In this document: in pieces, positions 62,632-64,000 of the stretch
Numbering within the stretch: position 1 is the first letter of the stretch
Layout: every line of letters starts with the position of its first letter
Source of the DNA: Lysinibacillus sp. OF-1
Lineage (GTDB): Bacteria; Bacillota; Bacilli; Bacillales_A; Planococcaceae
Direction of reading: 5' to 3'
Length of the DNA: 64,000 nt
Assembly (NCBI RefSeq): GCF_028356935.1
Contig: NZ_CP102798.1
Location: 2,666,001 to 2,730,000, forward strand
The notes under the pieces: generated by a model
What the model was told of the DNA's origin: nothing
The model's input: the letters and a program-made list of their open reading frames with translations, nothing else
Databases searched by the model: none
Position numbers and translations under genes: made by a program

Positions 62632-63651
62632 TTACTTGCTTTTTATTTTTTTCTCCAATAAAACTTTGACAATTTTCTCAAGTTGTAGGTCTAAAGAGTA
62701 AGGATCTTCCATGACAAACTCATCATCGAACTCACCATACATATAAACATTGCCATTTTTAACAGCAGGTGCTCCCTGCCAAATCGGACTATTCAAAATT
62801 TCTTCTGCATCTTCTTGCGAATTGACATAGACAAATACATGATCGCCTAAATACTGTGGCAATACCTCTAATGAGATATTTTCAAAGCCCTCTTTCATGT
62901 TTAAAGCTTGCTCTGTTGGAGGTAATTTCAACATCTGATAAATGGTGTTACTACCATAATTCCCTCCCTCAGCAGCTAACACAAATAAACCTGTAGGGCT
63001 TAATTGCACGACTGATACCGTTTCACCTTCTTTAATGATGCCATCGATTTGTTTTCGAGCATCTTCTACCCTCTGTTCATATTCTTCTATCCATAACTCA
63101 GCTTCTTGCTCTTTTCCAAATACCTCAGCAATTCTTCTAAATTTTTCTAACGGCCCTGCCGTCGAAAGCTCTTCCCAGTAAGGAATAAAAACAGTAGAGC
63201 CGATTTTTTCATATTGTTCAATATTTTTCTCAATCGACCCAATGATTAAATCGGGCTCTAGCATAATGAGTTTTTCAGGATTCATTGGGAAGCCACCTAA
63301 ATTCTCGATTTTAGCGAGCGTTTCTTGAGGAATCCCCGCTTTCTCAATCCAACCTTCCGTTAACATGCCTTCGCGGACACCAACTGGAATAATTCCTAAC
63401 TTTAAAAGCTGCCCCATATATTGATCAGCCGCTACACGCTGTGGCTGAGCTGGAATTTCTACATCACCTCTAGGCGTCGAAACAATTCTTGTCTTTCCTT
63501 CTTGTACAGCCTCTTGTCCACTATTCGCTTGTGATTCCACTTGATTTGTCGATGATGAGGCTCCATTTGTATTTGAGCATGCTGCTAGCAGCAATGATAG
63601 GCACATAAACAACGTCATAGCCTTTACTTTCATATTTTTGTACTTCGACAT
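62632..63651 (-). CDS. Iron-siderophore ABC transporter substrate-binding lipoprotein
   Basis: 339-residue Fhu/FeuA-like periplasmic binding lipoprotein. The signal peptide ends in the lipobox LLAACS with Cys25. The helical-backbone two-lobe fold is seen in STPRGDVEIPAQPQRVAADQ and LEPDLIIGS. It binds ferric siderophore for an FecCD-type importer (the permease is not in view). I start at ATG 63651 because GGGAG is 8 nt upstream, a Fur box lies at 63671-63685, and the lipobox is correctly placed. In the same frame, however, the regulator gene continues with no stop. Confidence 0.9.
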   Translation of the reverse strand: MSKYKNMKVKAMTLFMCLSLLLAACSNTNGASSSTNQVESQANSGQEAVQEGKTRIVSTPRGDVEIPAQPQRVAADQYMGQLLKLGIIPVGVREGMLTEGWIEKAGIPQETLAKIENLGGFPMNPEKLIMLEPDLIIGSIEKNIEQYEKIGSTVFIPYWEELSTAGPLEKFRRIAEVFGKEQEAELWIEEYEQRVEDARKQIDGIIKEGETVSVVQLSPTGLFVLAAEGGNYGSNTIYQMLKLPPTEQALNMKEGFENISLEVLPQYLGDHVFVYVNSQEDAEEILNSPIWQGAPAVKNGNVYMYGEFDDEFVMEDPYSLDLQLEKIVKVLLEKKIKSK

Positions 63652-64000
63652 TTCATTTACTCCCTTTCGTTGATAATGATTTTCAATTTCATCATCAATA
63701 TAACACTCGAATTGTTTTGGGAGAATAGCATATCTTCTTTTCCAAAGTGGCAATTCTTCATCTTCCAGTTGCCGCTTTTGCCTCCATGCCACTTTAAATT
63801 GTGCTGGAGATACACCCTTGTATCGTTTAAAGCTTCGGCTCAAGGAATGACCGTCAGGATAACCGACATGCTCCGCAATTTCCTGCAACGTAGCATCTGT
63901 TTGCACGAGTAATGCCGCTGCTTTATTGACACGCATTTCACCTAAATAATGAATCGGGCTTGTATGCATTTTTTCTTTAAACAGTTTTGATAAATAACCA
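63652..64000 (-). CDS. AraC-family regulator C-terminus, in frame with the lipoprotein gene (partial)
   Basis: The frame is open at the window's end and reads GYLSKLFKEKMHTSPIHYLG, then EHVGYPDGHSLSRSFKRYKG, an AraC/XylS helix-turn-helix pair. After the usual C-terminus (near PAQFKVAWRQKRQ) it runs on through IENHYQRKGVNE into the lipoprotein's MSKYK with no stop. So this is either a regulator whose stop was lost, or a true regulator-binding-protein fusion. B. subtilis Btr has such an architecture but without an internal signal peptide. The N-terminus lies beyond 64000. Confidence 0.7.
63671..63685 (-). promoter_or_regulatory. Fur box upstream of the siderophore-binding lipoprotein
   Basis: TGATAATGATTTTCA matches 13 of 14 fixed positions of the 7-1-7 Fur consensus TGATAATNATTATCA, 20 bp upstream of the lipoprotein start and within the regulator's reading frame. 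Confidence 0.8.

Overview
The window looks like chromosomal DNA of a low-GC, spore-forming Gram-positive bacterium, most likely Lysinibacillus or a close relative in the Planococcaceae/Bacillaceae. The evidence is strong AGGAGG ribosome binding sites with frequent TTG/GTG starts, U-rich intrinsic terminators after most genes, spore germination genes, a SigV/RsiV-type pair, OhrR, Ctc-type L25, RtcB, a T-box-controlled branched-chain operon and a Clostridium/Bacillus-type collagenase. I see no tRNA, rRNA, CRISPR array or prophage.

Layout. 0-10 kb: a truncated LysR gene, a flavodoxin-fold reductase, a nitroreductase, the divergent ohr/ohrR pair with its operators, adenine deaminase, a PNPOx-fold stress protein with a SigB-like promoter, a YczE membrane protein, a PadR/DUF2812 pair, L25/Ctc and a HAD nucleotidase. 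10-23 kb: the radical SAM protein YfkAB, an unassigned structured RNA candidate, a luciferase-like oxidoreductase, a TauE exporter, sigV-rsiV, a two-gene ger operon, an ABC exporter, a yybP-ykoY (Mn2+) riboswitch with TerC, and ferritin. 23-33 kb: a LacI-regulated operon (aldehyde dehydrogenase, metallo-beta-lactamase-fold lactonase, iron alcohol dehydrogenase), RtcB, a dynamin-like GTPase and ribokinase. 33-42 kb: an Lrp/MFS divergent pair, a decayed IS200/IS605 element, a chemoreceptor and a secreted collagenase with duplicated C-terminal domains.

42-51 kb holds ilvD, then a T-box leader and ilvB-ilvN-ilvC-leuB-leuC-leuD, all on the minus strand. leuA is missing from its usual place between ilvC and leuB; only a 27-codon stub of its N-terminus remains, followed by a hairpin-rich leader. 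51-64 kb holds an FAD lactone oxidase and an alanine-racemase-fold enzyme, a SigB-type small membrane protein, a lytic transglycosylase, mscL, an 82-bp nested tandem repeat, metI-metC, several small metabolic or hypothetical genes, two overlapping small ORFs, and an AraC-type regulator that reads in frame, without a stop, into a Fur-box-preceded siderophore-binding lipoprotein.

The most interesting items are the lactonase/alcohol dehydrogenase/aldehyde dehydrogenase operon, which has the enzyme set of Agrobacterium gamma-butyrolactone catabolism (blcABC) but a LacI-type regulator and paired operators; the orphan RNA near 11.6 kb; the nested 21/82-bp repeat; the leuA stub; the regulator-lipoprotein read-through; and three SigB-like promoters in front of stress genes.
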